Shown: positions 7,419 to 16,007, numbered from the stretch's first letter. The stretch is DNA of 64,000 nt from Runella sp. SP2 (GCF_003711225.1 NZ_CP031030.1:6375501-6439500); one strand, 5' to 3'. Made by a program: numbers and translations. Notes: generated from the sequence alone by a model not told the origin.

Positions 7419-8174
7419 ATGCAAAACCCTTACACCGAATTTAAAAACACCCCCGCCGCGTTTGAGATGCTTTGGGTGGAGGGAGGTGTATTTGAAATGG
7501 GTGGTGAAAGTGTATTGGGCGATGCTTTGCCTGTGCATAGAGTAAAGATAGACTCTTTTTGGATGGGAGAGTTTGCGGTGACGCAGGCGTTATGGGCGTA
7601 TGTGATGGCAGGTACAGACGAAGAAAACCTATCACGATTTAAAGACGCAAACCACCCTGTGGAAAGGGTATCTTACAATGATATTGTGTACGAGTTTTTG
7701 CCAAAATTGAAGGCTATGACAGGCCAACAGTACCGTTTGCCTACGGAAGCCGAATGGGAATACGCTGCACGAGGAGGGAAATATGGACAAAAATACCCAT
7801 TTGAATACGCGGGCAGTAACAAATTGGAGGAAGTAGGCTGGTACTATGAAAATAGCCAGAATGAAACGCAGGTAGTAGGATTAAAAACGCCGAACCTATT
7901 GGGCTTGTACGATATGAGCGGGAATGTATATGAATGGTGTAGTGATTGGTATGGTTGGGATTTCTATAGTAGTTCTACAGCTAATATATCAGACAATCCT
8001 ACAGGCCCTACTACGGGCTCGCACCGCGTGGGTCGCGGCGGTAGCTGGGGCCGCAATGAGAAGTACTGCCGCTCTACGTACCGCAGCAACGACTGGCCTG
8101 GGCATCGCAGCGGCGGCGTAGGTCTTCGGTTGGTTCTTTCTTTCTCTGTAGTTCAGGCGGGTAAAATCCCGTGA
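7419..8174 (+). CDS. SUMF1/FGE-sulfatase-fold protein C, with a DGR-like variable C-terminus
   Basis: A 251-residue paralogue of A with the same motif order: FWMGEFAVTQALWAYVM, HPVERVSYNDIV, YRLPTEAEWEYAARGG, GLYDMSGNVYEWCSDW, RVGRGGSWGR...YCRSTYR...VGLRLV. Residues about 197-245 are the second putative variable region. Relative to gene A, the stop codon just after the variable region has changed (TAG to CAG), so the protein reads seven extra codons (QAGKIP and the stop TGA) into the duplicated downstream sequence. The start is placed at 7419; an upstream ATG at 7359 lies in the intergenic repeat. The protein is followed after 140 bp by the LRR-Roc-COR-CHAT gene, its likely functional partner. 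Confidence 0.88.
   Translation: MQNPYTEFKNTPAAFEMLWVEGGVFEMGGESVLGDALPVHRVKIDSFWMGEFAVTQALWAYVMAGTDEENLSRFKDANHPVERVSYNDIVYEFLPKLKAMTGQQYRLPTEAEWEYAARGGKYGQKYPFEYAGSNKLEEVGWYYENSQNETQVVGLKTPNLLGLYDMSGNVYEWCSDWYGWDFYSSSTANISDNPTGPTTGSHRVGRGGSWGRNEKYCRSTYRSNDWPGHRSGGVGLRLVLSFSVVQAGKIP
8008..8153 (+). other. Putative DGR variable region VR-C
   Basis: A 146-bp partner of 6274-6419 with identical length and borders (CTACTACGGG at the left, TCTCTGTAGTT at the right). The codons read GGC, AAT, GAG, AAG, TAC, TAC, AGC, GAC, GGG, CAT, AGC, GGC, GGC where gene A has AAC, AAC, GCG, CAG, AAC, TTC, AAC, TAC, GTG, TTT, TTC, AAC, GAC. The inferred template is AAC/AAT/GAG/AAG at these codons. Nearly all differences change the amino acid. 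Confidence 0.75.
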
Positions 8175-8272
8175 GCAAAAAAGAAAGCGGAATGGAGTGA
8201 CAAGGCGACGCAGGGAGGAGGGACGACGACCAAGTGCCTTGTGACGAAATGAAGCGGCGGCAATACATAAAT

Positions 8273-8287
8273 ACCCGCGAAGCGGGT
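8273..8287 (+). other. Small GC hairpin in the leader of the CHAT gene
   Basis: ACCCGC-GAA-GCGGGT is a perfect 6-bp stem with a 3-nt loop, ending 27 bp before the preferred start codon at 8315. It could affect translation or mRNA stability. There is no T-run, so it is not a classical terminator. Confidence 0.4.
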
Positions 8288-8314
8288 CGAAACTCGTTTT
8301 TGACAAAACAGAAT

Positions 8315-11245
8315 ATGGCAAGGCTCAACGAACTTACCCAAAATCTCACCCTCCAACAAGACGACGGCCCCATCACTGCCGTGCGCTTGGTGAAAGGCTA
8401 CGACAACAGTTACGCGCTCAATGCCGCAGGGCACATCACGGCCTTGAGCCTTGGCAATAGCCAACTCAAGAAGTTGGTATTGGGCAAAGAAGCAGAAGCG
8501 TTAGAATACCTCTACCTCAGCGGGAGTGAGTCACTCACGGAGGTGGTTTTTGAAGTGCCTTTGCCGCAGCTTACGCATTTGTATTTGAACAATTGCGCCA
8601 TCAAGCAAATCACTTTCCCTGCGGGTTTCAGGTCTTTGCAGCAAATCTATCTGCAAAAAAACGGCCTGCAACGGCTTGTTTTTGAGGGAGATTACCCATC
8701 GTTGGTATTGATGGATGTGAGTGGGAATGCCCTGACTCAACTTTCGTTGCCTCAAGGCTTTGCCAATTTGACTTACCTGTATTTAAGCGGGAATCAGTTA
8801 GTAAGCCTTGAGGCGGCTAACTTGCCGAAATTGAGCACTTTGTACCTTCAAAACAATCAATTTTCAAACCTGCCATTCCATTTTCAAAATACCCAATCAG
8901 GCGAAATACAACTGTGGTTATCCAATGCCCCTTTAGTGGCTTTAGAGTCTTTACGCCTTTCTGCTAACCCACTGCCTGATGATATTCGAGGCTTTGTCGA
9001 AAATAACGATAATTGCCTAAACGAAATCAAAGCCTATTTCAAGGATTTATCCAAAGGAGAAACGTTGGACAATGAGTACAAAACACTCATTATAGGCAAT
9101 GGCAATGTTGGTAAGAGCTGTTTGGTAGAGCGTTTGGTCCACAATAGATTTAAAAACGAATGGGATTCGACTCATGGAATTTCGCTGGAACAGTTTCTAC
9201 ATAAAGACTACGTCTTCAACCTTTGGGATTTTGGCGGACAAGATATTTACCATGCCACGCACCGCCTTTTTATGCAGTCCAACGCCCTCTATTTGGTCTT
9301 GTGGGATTCAAAAACCGAACAGAGCGCGTTCACGGAGCATCAGATAGAAGAGAAGTGCCGTAAGTATGAGAACTATCCATTGGGTTATTGGTTAGACTAC
9401 ACCCACAATCAAGGCAAAAACAGCCCCGTGATGGTGGTTCAAACAAAAACAAAACGGGACGGGGAGAAAGATTTGGCTGAGATTCGGGCCGCCTATAATG
9501 ACGTTTTTTCTTTTCTGAAATTTGAGCACATTGACTCTCAGGAAGACGACTGGGACGAAAACGGCTTCAACCCATTACTGACCACTATGCGTTTGGCAGC
9601 AAAGCATTTTAATCGAAAACAGCAAACGCCTAAAAACAGGGCCGAGGTACGTCAGGCATTGCGCTTAAAACAAAAAGCGGGCGAAAAATACCTTTCCTTA
9701 GACGATTATTTGATTTTGGCAGAGAAAGTCACCAATCCAATCAGTGTTTTGGAAAATTGGCTGGTCAAAACAGGAGTAGTATTTTATCGGTCGGGTTTGT
9801 TTCAGGACAGTATCATTCTGGATCAGGCTTGGGCGATTGAGGCGATTTATACAATTTTCAGAAGAACCAACGAAAAAGGCCGCCGCAACGCCACTTATTA
9901 CGACATTCAAAGCCGCAATGGCAGATTCACGGGAGAGGACTTGCAGGGAATTTGGGAAGAAAAATACAGTCCAGAAGAGCAAAATTTGTTCGTAAGCTTT
10001 ATGCTTTCGTGTGAAATGTGTTTTGAAATTACTTCCCAAGAACATCCTGACCTCAAAAAATGGGAAGTTCGTTTTGAGCAGAGAAGTTTTGTAGCCCCGC
10101 AGTTGATGCCCGAAAATAAGTCCAAGAGCGTAGAAGATTTTTGGGAGTGGCGTTCGAGTTGGTATTTAACCTATCGCCACGATTTTCTGCATTACGGAGT
10201 TATTCAAAGTTTTATTGTACGTACTCAAACTCTTGCCGAAATGCGGGATATATGGAAATCAGGCATCTCTTTGAAAGATACGCACGATGGAGCCGTTCAT
10301 TACGCCCTGGTAGAATGTCAGGGCAATGAAATTCGGGTACGAGTGACGGCGGGAGGCAGAGTACTGCTTAATAAAATTCGGAACTTGTTTGAAAAACTGC
10401 GAGACAGCAAGGGCATAGAAACCGTCAGCCTTGACGGAGAAAATTACGTGCAGTTAGATGAATTGAAAAATCACTCCAAAGACAATCCTAAACTTAAAAC
10501 AGTGCATGGAACCTGGATAGAAGCCGCTGGGTTGGAAGTTTTCTTGGAAAGAGATGAAAATGCAAGTTTTGATAAACCTAAAGAATCGGAACAGCAAAGA
10601 TCAGAAAAAGAACACCCCTCAACAAAAAAAATGATAGACAACTCAACACCCCACGAAGTAACAATGGCCGAAGGCGCCCGTAAGTTTGTGCCTTTTAGTG
10701 AGATAGAAGGGAAGATTAAGATTTTGTTTTTGGCGGCTGGTACGTTAAATACAGGATTGGAAAGTCGTTTTCAAGATATTGTCAGGTTTTGGGATGAAAG
10801 TAATAAGTTTGACAAAGTCAAGGACAAACATGGTTTAGATAAGACGTTATTTAAAGGATTTCTTATCACAGAAAACCCCCATATTTTACATTATGGCGGT
10901 CACGGACATAAAGAAGGTATTATTTTAGAAAAAGGAGATTTGAAAGCAGAGACCTTAAAAAGCTACCTAAAACTATCCGCAAATGTTCAATGCGTTATCC
11001 TTAATGCTTGCAATTCGTTTGAAATAGCTATCTTAATAGCTGAATACGTACCGTATGTAGTAGCTACGCAAGCCGAAATTAATGATGATACAGCAGTCGC
11101 TTTTTCACGGGGATTTTATTTAGGTATTGCGGCTAATAAGACGATAGAAGAAGCATTTGAATTAGGGATTATCGAAATTGAGGATGAAGATTTGCCAGGA
11201 GCCGATATCCCGATTTTACTAAAAGGTATTCCGCCCAAATCATAA
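8315..11245 (+). CDS. LRR-Roc-COR GTPase with C-terminal CHAT protease domain
   Basis: A 976-residue four-part protein. Residues 1-230 are leucine-rich repeats (LTHLYLNNC, LTYLYLSGNQL, LSTLYLQNNQF). Residues about 255-430 are a Roc GTPase with P-loop GNGNVGKS (261-268), DFGGQD (305-310) and a QTKTKRD base-recognition segment. Residues about 450-700 resemble COR, the Roc dimerisation module. A charged linker leads to a CHAT caspase-fold domain (about 800-976) with HYGGHGH (His863 likely catalytic) and LNACNS (Cys899), so the dyad looks intact. Inference: the LRR senses, Roc-COR switches, CHAT cleaves. ATG 8315 is chosen; earlier in-frame codons run through a small ACCCGC-GAA-GCGGGT hairpin. 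A Trypco1 gene follows after 15 bp. Confidence 0.88.
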   Translation: MARLNELTQNLTLQQDDGPITAVRLVKGYDNSYALNAAGHITALSLGNSQLKKLVLGKEAEALEYLYLSGSESLTEVVFEVPLPQLTHLYLNNCAIKQITFPAGFRSLQQIYLQKNGLQRLVFEGDYPSLVLMDVSGNALTQLSLPQGFANLTYLYLSGNQLVSLEAANLPKLSTLYLQNNQFSNLPFHFQNTQSGEIQLWLSNAPLVALESLRLSANPLPDDIRGFVENNDNCLNEIKAYFKDLSKGETLDNEYKTLIIGNGNVGKSCLVERLVHNRFKNEWDSTHGISLEQFLHKDYVFNLWDFGGQDIYHATHRLFMQSNALYLVLWDSKTEQSAFTEHQIEEKCRKYENYPLGYWLDYTHNQGKNSPVMVVQTKTKRDGEKDLAEIRAAYNDVFSFLKFEHIDSQEDDWDENGFNPLLTTMRLAAKHFNRKQQTPKNRAEVRQALRLKQKAGEKYLSLDDYLILAEKVTNPISVLENWLVKTGVVFYRSGLFQDSIILDQAWAIEAIYTIFRRTNEKGRRNATYYDIQSRNGRFTGEDLQGIWEEKYSPEEQNLFVSFMLSCEMCFEITSQEHPDLKKWEVRFEQRSFVAPQLMPENKSKSVEDFWEWRSSWYLTYRHDFLHYGVIQSFIVRTQTLAEMRDIWKSGISLKDTHDGAVHYALVECQGNEIRVRVTAGGRVLLNKIRNLFEKLRDSKGIETVSLDGENYVQLDELKNHSKDNPKLKTVHGTWIEAAGLEVFLERDENASFDKPKESEQQRSEKEHPSTKKMIDNSTPHEVTMAEGARKFVPFSEIEGKIKILFLAAGTLNTGLESRFQDIVRFWDESNKFDKVKDKHGLDKTLFKGFLITENPHILHYGGHGHKEGIILEKGDLKAETLKSYLKLSANVQCVILNACNSFEIAILIAEYVPYVVATQAEINDDTAVAFSRGFYLGIAANKTIEEAFELGIIEIEDEDLPGADIPILLKGIPPKS

Positions 11246-11260
11246 AAATAGTTCAACATT

Positions 11261-11584
11261 ATGCCCAACATCATTTACGAATACCAAAACGAAAAAGGCG
11301 AAACCATTTTGGTGCAAGCCGAGGATATGCGCAGTACTTCCAATGTCCGTGGAGGCCGAGACAGCGAAGAGTCAACTATCAAAAGAGTACAAGTACGTTT
11401 TGAGGAAGCGCTAGGAACCGTAAAAGCGGCCGCAAGCGCGCTCAAAAACGTGGTAGATGAGGTAAAACCCGATGAGTTTTCGGTAGAGTTCAACCTCAAA
11501 GCTGAAGGGAAAGCGGGCTTTTTTGCCATTTGTCAGGCAGCCACGGGGGCAGAGTTTAAAATTACGTTGACGTGGAAAAAATAA
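11261..11584 (+). CDS. Trypsin-co-occurring domain protein (Trypco1, CU044_2847 family)
   Basis: A 107-residue protein. The opening beta strands (IIYEYQNEKGETILVQAED), the conserved RVQVRFEEALGTVKAAASAL helix, the VEFNLKAEGKAGFF strand and the terminal FKITLTWKK match the Trypco1 family. This small domain co-occurs with trypsin-like and CHAT peptidases and STAND-type NTPases in predicted bacterial conflict systems. It starts 15 bp after the CHAT gene and is surely cotranscribed with it. Its molecular role is not established for the family; an adaptor or protease-coupled function is usually supposed. No signal peptide is visible. Confidence 0.8.
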   Translation: MPNIIYEYQNEKGETILVQAEDMRSTSNVRGGRDSEESTIKRVQVRFEEALGTVKAAASALKNVVDEVKPDEFSVEFNLKAEGKAGFFAICQAATGAEFKITLTWKK

Positions 11585-11586
11585 GA

Positions 11587-13194
11587 ATGAAAATAACCAA
11601 TTGGCGAGTTATTGCTTTTTTTAGTGCCTATCTCGTGCTAGGCTTGGCGATTTATAAAGACTACGGTATTTCGTTTGATGAACCCATCAATCGGGCGAAT
11701 GGAATCGTTTCCATCCAATATGTGGGTGAAAAGTTAGGTTTTTTAGCGCCAAGCAAAGAAATCCCCAAACTGCAAGAGTACTATGATAGAGACTACGGCG
11801 TGGTATTTGACGTCCCGCTGGTCATTGGCGAAAAAGCACTCGGTTACAATTCCGATGACAAAAGCCAACAATTGTACCACTTTCGTCACTTGATGACCTT
11901 TTTGGTTTTCTTCCTTTCTACGCTCTTTTTTTACGCCACTGCCGCCAGCATTTTTACCAATAAGTGGCTTCCGTGGCTGGGAACCCTCTTTTTGATTCTA
12001 AGCCCGAGGATATTTGCGGAGTCTTTTTACAATAGCAAAGACATTGTTTGCCTTTCGGCCTTTATCATTAGTACTTATTTTTTGCTCCAATTCCTCAAAA
12101 CCTACGCTTGGAGGCCTCTGTTGTTGTTCAGCATTTGTAGTGCCATCGCCATCAATATTCGCCTAACGGGTATCATCATTCCTGCCATCGCGTTGGGGTG
12201 GGGCGTGATTGATTTGCTCCGTTTAAGAGAAAAAGCAGCTGTCATCGCCCTTAAATTAGGAGTCTATGCCCTGCTTACGGCGGCGTTTACGGTGATGTTT
12301 TGGCCGTATTTGTGGGAAGCTCCCCTTGCCAATTTTCAGTTTGCTTTTGCCAACATGAGTAAGTTTCGGGCCAACATGGAGGTGTTGTTTTTTGGCGACA
12401 GAATTCCTGCGATGGAGCTGCCGTGGTATTATATCATCGGGTATTTGATGATTACAACTCCGCTTCTTTACGTATTGTTGTGGGTACTGGGGGTAGTAAA
12501 TGTACTAAAAGACAGCGTAAGGCACTTCTCGGCTTTCTGGGACAACTTTGAGCCTTGGCGCACCCAACTGACTTTTTTGGTGATAAGTACCGCTCCGTTT
12601 GCGCTCGTAATTTTGTTGAAGTCCACCTTGTACGACGGCTGGAGGCAGCTATATTTTACCTACGGCGCATTTCTGATGATAGCCTTATACGGCCTAGACT
12701 GGGTTTTTCAGTGGGGGAAACAGCAGCCTTTGGTATTGAGGGCTGGTCAAGCAATCGTACTGGTGCAATTGGTCGTGATTGGCGGGTGGATGGGACTCAA
12801 CCATCCGTTTCAGCAAACCTATTTTAACGCGTTTGCGGGCGAACCCGTGGCTAAAAATTTTGAAATAGATTACTGGGGACTGTCGTACAAACAAGGGCTT
12901 GAATGGATTGTCCAACACGACAAACGTCCTCACATCAAGGTAGTAGCCAACCTGACCCCAGGGGTTTATAATCGAATGCTTTTGGACAAATCGGAGCGGG
13001 AACGGCTGGAATGTATCTATTTAAAACCCTCAGTACGCGATACGTTGAAGCGAGAAGCGTTGGAATGTGATTATTTTATAACGGAGTTTCGCTATCGGTC
13101 TGATGCTTCGCCTTATACGAAGGAGTTATACAGCATCAAGGTGGACGGTAACACCATTTTAGCAGTGTACGACGGGCATCAATTAGCGCGGTAA
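11587..13194 (+). CDS. GT-C-type membrane glycosyltransferase (GT39-like)
   Basis: A 535-residue multi-spanning protein with about 11-12 hydrophobic segments. The first loop carries YGISFDEPINR, where the acidic DE pair is the usual metal/catalytic site of polyprenyl-phosphate-sugar GT-C enzymes. Other conserved pieces are SPRIFAESFYNSKDI and NIRLTGI. The enzyme probably moves a sugar from a lipid carrier to an acceptor on the periplasmic side; substrate and acceptor are unknown. ATG 11587 comes 2 bp after the Trypco1 stop; an alternative start at 11572 overlaps that gene. Close spacing suggests cotranscription, though a functional link with the CHAT locus is doubtful. A strong terminator follows at 13222. 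Confidence 0.78.
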   Translation: MKITNWRVIAFFSAYLVLGLAIYKDYGISFDEPINRANGIVSIQYVGEKLGFLAPSKEIPKLQEYYDRDYGVVFDVPLVIGEKALGYNSDDKSQQLYHFRHLMTFLVFFLSTLFFYATAASIFTNKWLPWLGTLFLILSPRIFAESFYNSKDIVCLSAFIISTYFLLQFLKTYAWRPLLLFSICSAIAINIRLTGIIIPAIALGWGVIDLLRLREKAAVIALKLGVYALLTAAFTVMFWPYLWEAPLANFQFAFANMSKFRANMEVLFFGDRIPAMELPWYYIIGYLMITTPLLYVLLWVLGVVNVLKDSVRHFSAFWDNFEPWRTQLTFLVISTAPFALVILLKSTLYDGWRQLYFTYGAFLMIALYGLDWVFQWGKQQPLVLRAGQAIVLVQLVVIGGWMGLNHPFQQTYFNAFAGEPVAKNFEIDYWGLSYKQGLEWIVQHDKRPHIKVVANLTPGVYNRMLLDKSERERLECIYLKPSVRDTLKREALECDYFITEFRYRSDASPYTKELYSIKVDGNTILAVYDGHQLAR

Positions 13195-13221
13195 AAATAA
13201 TCGGTATAAACTCATTCAAAA

Positions 13222-13266
13222 AAAGAAGCCCCTAAAACGCATTGTTTCAGGGGCTTCTTTTTTGTT
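13222..13266. terminator. Rho-independent terminator
   Basis: AAAGAAGCCCCT (13222-13233) pairs with AGGGGCTTCTTT (13249-13260); AAAAC/GTTT extends the stem inward, and T-runs flank both sides. It closes the plus-strand glycosyltransferase and can act for the convergent minus-strand gene ending at 13276. Confidence 0.85.
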
Positions 13267-13275
13267 TTTTACGAC

Positions 13276-13785
13276 TTATTCGTCGGCAATCTCTGCGCCG
13301 TCAATGTTGTAGTTCAATTCGTAGATGTTATCGGCGTTCAATTTTAAGATACCACGCATGGTATGGCGCTCGTCCGTTTTGAACTTGCGTCCGTTTTTCT
13401 TGAACTTTAAGCCTACCACCGATTCAGGCCCCGCGCCACCGCAGAAGAAACAAGCACTGAATGGGAAGGCTGACAAGGCGTATAGATTTGACTCCGCATC
13501 AATGGGAAGTACATAACCTGTCAACAATATTTCTTTGCCGTTGAGTTTGTTGATGTTGGGGCCAAACGTTGGATACAACATATACACTGACTCTTCAGGA
13601 TACCATTTTTTCTTGAAGGTTACATCTCGCAATGTTTCCCAAGAAATTTTGACGGGATTGTTCCCAGCTAGGGCGCGGTAACGAAACTTCGTCCCCGTTC
13701 CTTCATTTTGTTTGGCAGTGTTGGTACTTATAAAACCCGTAAAAGCGACGGTGCTTAGTAAAATAGCAACTATAAGACGTTTCAT
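13276..13785 (-). CDS. Secreted protein resembling DUF3299
   Basis: A 169-residue protein with a cleavable-looking signal peptide (MKRLIVAILLSTVAFTGFIS). The mature part contains NGKEILLTGYVLPID, then LSAFPFSACFFCGGAGPESVVGLKF, the CFFCGGAGPES segment of DUF3299-like proteins in Bacteroidota. The family has been linked by context to metal or ABC-transport functions, but no activity is proven. The two cysteines in CFFC could bind a metal or form a disulfide. It is monocistronic by position, with a terminator after it and an upstream gap of 62 bp before the next minus-strand stop. Confidence 0.65.
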   Translation of the reverse strand: MKRLIVAILLSTVAFTGFISTNTAKQNEGTGTKFRYRALAGNNPVKISWETLRDVTFKKKWYPEESVYMLYPTFGPNINKLNGKEILLTGYVLPIDAESNLYALSAFPFSACFFCGGAGPESVVGLKFKKNGRKFKTDERHTMRGILKLNADNIYELNYNIDGAEIADE

Positions 13786-13846
13786 GTGTTCGTGGATGAG
13801 TTGACAGTACGTTCAATACAATTTTTTACAAATTTACGTTCCCGCC

Positions 13847-14785
13847 TCACGGAATCAAAACTTTATCTATCACATGAATAAGTCCGTTAGTAGCTGTGAT
13901 GTCAGTTTTGGTAATATTGGCAGGTTGAGTTGGGTTTGCCCGCCCCGTAATCGTCAACCCTGTTGATTTAGAGGCAAGGGTCGCCGTGTAAGAAGCATCG
14001 AACATGTTCAAGGTAGAATTTCCCATAAAACTAGAAAAAAGCCGACTCAACATGATGTGATACGACACAATTCGCGCCAAGACAATTGGGCTAGTGGCGT
14101 TGATTTCTGCTTGCGAAAATTTCCCCGCAATCATGGCTTGATTGGTGGGTAAAAACATCGTGTAAGCAGGGTCAACGGGAAACGAACCTAACGTATCGGC
14201 GTAAAACGTGGCTAGACGAGGATCGCCCGCAATGGCCCGTCGCGTGGCCTGGCGAAATAGGCTAAAGTCAGGCGTATTTTTGATGATTTGGGCCAATGAT
14301 TGCGTTGGAATCGGAATTACCCTATTGATAATATGTATCACCCCATTATTGGCCAAAATGTTTGATTTGACACTTTTGCCGTGATTAAGGTAAGGCACTC
14401 CATCGGGGTTTGATAAAAACAAGCGCGCATTCGACATCATTTTCACGGGGTTACTCAATCCAAATGGCATCGACTCTACGGGCAATGGCGAGGTAATGAC
14501 GTGGTTGGTAATCAGCGCACGGACTTGCTCAGGAGGAAGAGAAGTAATGGCGCCCGCATCGGCATAACCTGATGCTTTAAATCCTTCGTCGTTGGGTGCA
14601 AAAAGCGTCACAGAACTGGTCTTAAACGCATCTTGAAGCCCCGCATGGCTAATGGCCGCGCGCAAAATGGTTAAATCTTCTTGGTCTAACAATACGTCGG
14701 AAATGCTTTTGGGCTGAGGGTCGTCTTCTTTGCAGCCTATCAAACCCACTACCAGTAACATCAAGCCCCCAATGAGTTTTTTCAT
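13847..14785 (-). CDS. Fasciclin (FAS1) domain lipoprotein
   Basis: A 312-residue lipoprotein with signal peptide and lipobox ending LVVGLIGC (Cys about 18). Two FAS1 domains follow. The first (residues about 30-165) has SVTLFAPNDEGFKASG and ANNGVIHIINRVI. The second (about 170-312) has YTMFLPTNQAMIAG and ATNGLIHVIDKVL. FAS1 domains mediate cell-surface adhesion. The start at 14785 is chosen because it gives a clean lipoprotein signal; the frame stays open 27 codons upstream without one. It lies just downstream of hemB on the same strand, 105 bp away, with no evident functional link. Confidence 0.88.
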   Translation of the reverse strand: MKKLIGGLMLLVVGLIGCKEDDPQPKSISDVLLDQEDLTILRAAISHAGLQDAFKTSSVTLFAPNDEGFKASGYADAGAITSLPPEQVRALITNHVITSPLPVESMPFGLSNPVKMMSNARLFLSNPDGVPYLNHGKSVKSNILANNGVIHIINRVIPIPTQSLAQIIKNTPDFSLFRQATRRAIAGDPRLATFYADTLGSFPVDPAYTMFLPTNQAMIAGKFSQAEINATSPIVLARIVSYHIMLSRLFSSFMGNSTLNMFDASYTATLASKSTGLTITGRANPTQPANITKTDITATNGLIHVIDKVLIP

Positions 14786-14890
14786 CTTTCTAATTAAGTT
14801 TATAGCTGAGAATAAAAAGCCACGCCCTTGCCAATACACACGGGCATGACTTTTCACTAAACGCATAGAAAAGGCGAAAATTGTAACACT

Positions 14891-15871
14891 TTACGCTTGC
14901 AATAGCGCAAATTCTTTCGCGAAGTAGGTCAAAATGACCTTTGCCCCTGCCCGACGAATCGACATCAGGGTTTCTAACATCGCACGGTCGCCGTCGAGCC
15001 AGCCGTTTTGAGCAGCGGCCTTAATCATGGCATATTCTCCCGAAACATTGTAGGCCGCAATCGGTAAATCAAAGTTTTGGTTCAACGTCTTGATGACGTC
15101 CAAATACGCCAAGGCGGGCTTTACCATCAAAAAATCGGCTCCTTCTTGGTAATCGAGTTCTGCTTCAATCAGGGCTTCGCGTACGTTGGCAGGATTCATT
15201 TGGTACGTTTTTTTGTCACCAAAACGCGGCGCCGAATCAAGCGCATCGCGGAACGGGCCGTAGAAGGCACTGGCGTATTTGACCGAATAGGACATGATAC
15301 TCACGTCGGTAAAGCCTTCGGCGTCAAGTGCTTCACGAATGAAACCTACGCGGCCATCCATCATATCGCTTGGGCCGAGGATGTCAGCCCCTGCACGAGC
15401 TTGAGCCACGGCCATTTTTGCCAAAATTTCGAGGGTTTCGTCGTTCAGGATTTTTCCATTTTCGACCAAGCCATCGTGCCCATCGCTGCTGTAAGGATCC
15501 ATCGCCACGTCGGTCATCAATGCCAACTCAGGAAATTTGTCTTTGATGGCTTTGAGCGCATCAAGGTACAACGTTCCTTCACGGTAGCTTTCGGTGGCGT
15601 ATTTGTCTTTTTTATCTTCCGAATAGTTGGGAAACAGATCAATGCACTTGATGCCCAAATCGGTAACCTCTTTCAGTTCTTCTAAAAGTGTATCGAGCGA
15701 GTGGCGGTAAATGCCTGGCATTGATTTTACTTCACTCCGTACGCCACTTCCTTCGACGATAAACATCGGGTAAATGAGGTCGTTGACGGAGAGGGTAGTT
15801 TCTTGCGCGAGCGCGCGAATGGCCGCCGACTGGCGATTGCGACGAGGGCGGCGGGTGATGGTGTAATTCAT
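14891..15871 (-). CDS. hemB: Delta-aminolevulinic acid dehydratase (porphobilinogen synthase)
   Basis: A 326-residue cytosolic enzyme that condenses two 5-aminolevulinate molecules into porphobilinogen in haem and tetrapyrrole synthesis. Family landmarks are RRPRRNRQSAAIRAL at the N-terminus, the active-site loop DVAMDPYSSDGHDG, the SYSVKYAS lysine and the Schiff-base lysine region FLMVKPALAYLD. The metal loop has DPYSSDGHDG rather than a cysteine-rich DVCLCxYTxHGHC, which points to the magnesium-dependent rather than the zinc-dependent class. Length is normal. The upstream region contains an imperfect inverted repeat (15923-16007). Confidence 0.97.
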   Translation of the reverse strand: MNYTITRRPRRNRQSAAIRALAQETTLSVNDLIYPMFIVEGSGVRSEVKSMPGIYRHSLDTLLEELKEVTDLGIKCIDLFPNYSEDKKDKYATESYREGTLYLDALKAIKDKFPELALMTDVAMDPYSSDGHDGLVENGKILNDETLEILAKMAVAQARAGADILGPSDMMDGRVGFIREALDAEGFTDVSIMSYSVKYASAFYGPFRDALDSAPRFGDKKTYQMNPANVREALIEAELDYQEGADFLMVKPALAYLDVIKTLNQNFDLPIAAYNVSGEYAMIKAAAQNGWLDGDRAMLETLMSIRRAGAKVILTYFAKEFALLQA

Positions 15872-15922
15872 GAGCTAATTTTTGATTTTGAGCAATAATT
15901 TTGTTTGTACTACAATTTTTGT

Positions 15923-16007
15923 GGACACAGAGTCGCACGGAGTTTTTCACAATGTTACACAAGGTTTTTTTAGATTTCTCTGAGGAACTCTGTGTTACTC
16001 TGTGTCC
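15923..16007. repeat. Intergenic imperfect inverted repeat (CACAGAGT type)
   Basis: GGACACAGAGT (15923-15933) and ACTCTGTGTCC (15997-16007) are perfect 11-bp arms. A second inner pair, CACGGAGTT with AACTCTGTG, is near perfect. It lies between hemB and the CPBP gene and has the same architecture as elements at 6461, 7307, 17015 and 28289. Confidence 0.75.

Noticed and set aside
5691-8174. SUMF1 proteins as true formylglycine-generating enzymes
   Set aside because: The first of the two catalytic cysteines is not seen in the GGSW...CRS segment, and no sulfatase gene is nearby.
5663-13200. A DGR reverse transcriptase, Avd gene or template repeat next to the variable genes
   Set aside because: Neither strand encodes a reverse-transcriptase-like protein here, and the invariant block GCGGCGGTAGCTGG occurs only in the two variable regions. 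The absence holds only for this window.
15077-15685. A 202-codon open frame on the plus strand inside hemB
   Set aside because: Complete overlap with the well-supported hemB on the other strand; no homologous features in the protein.
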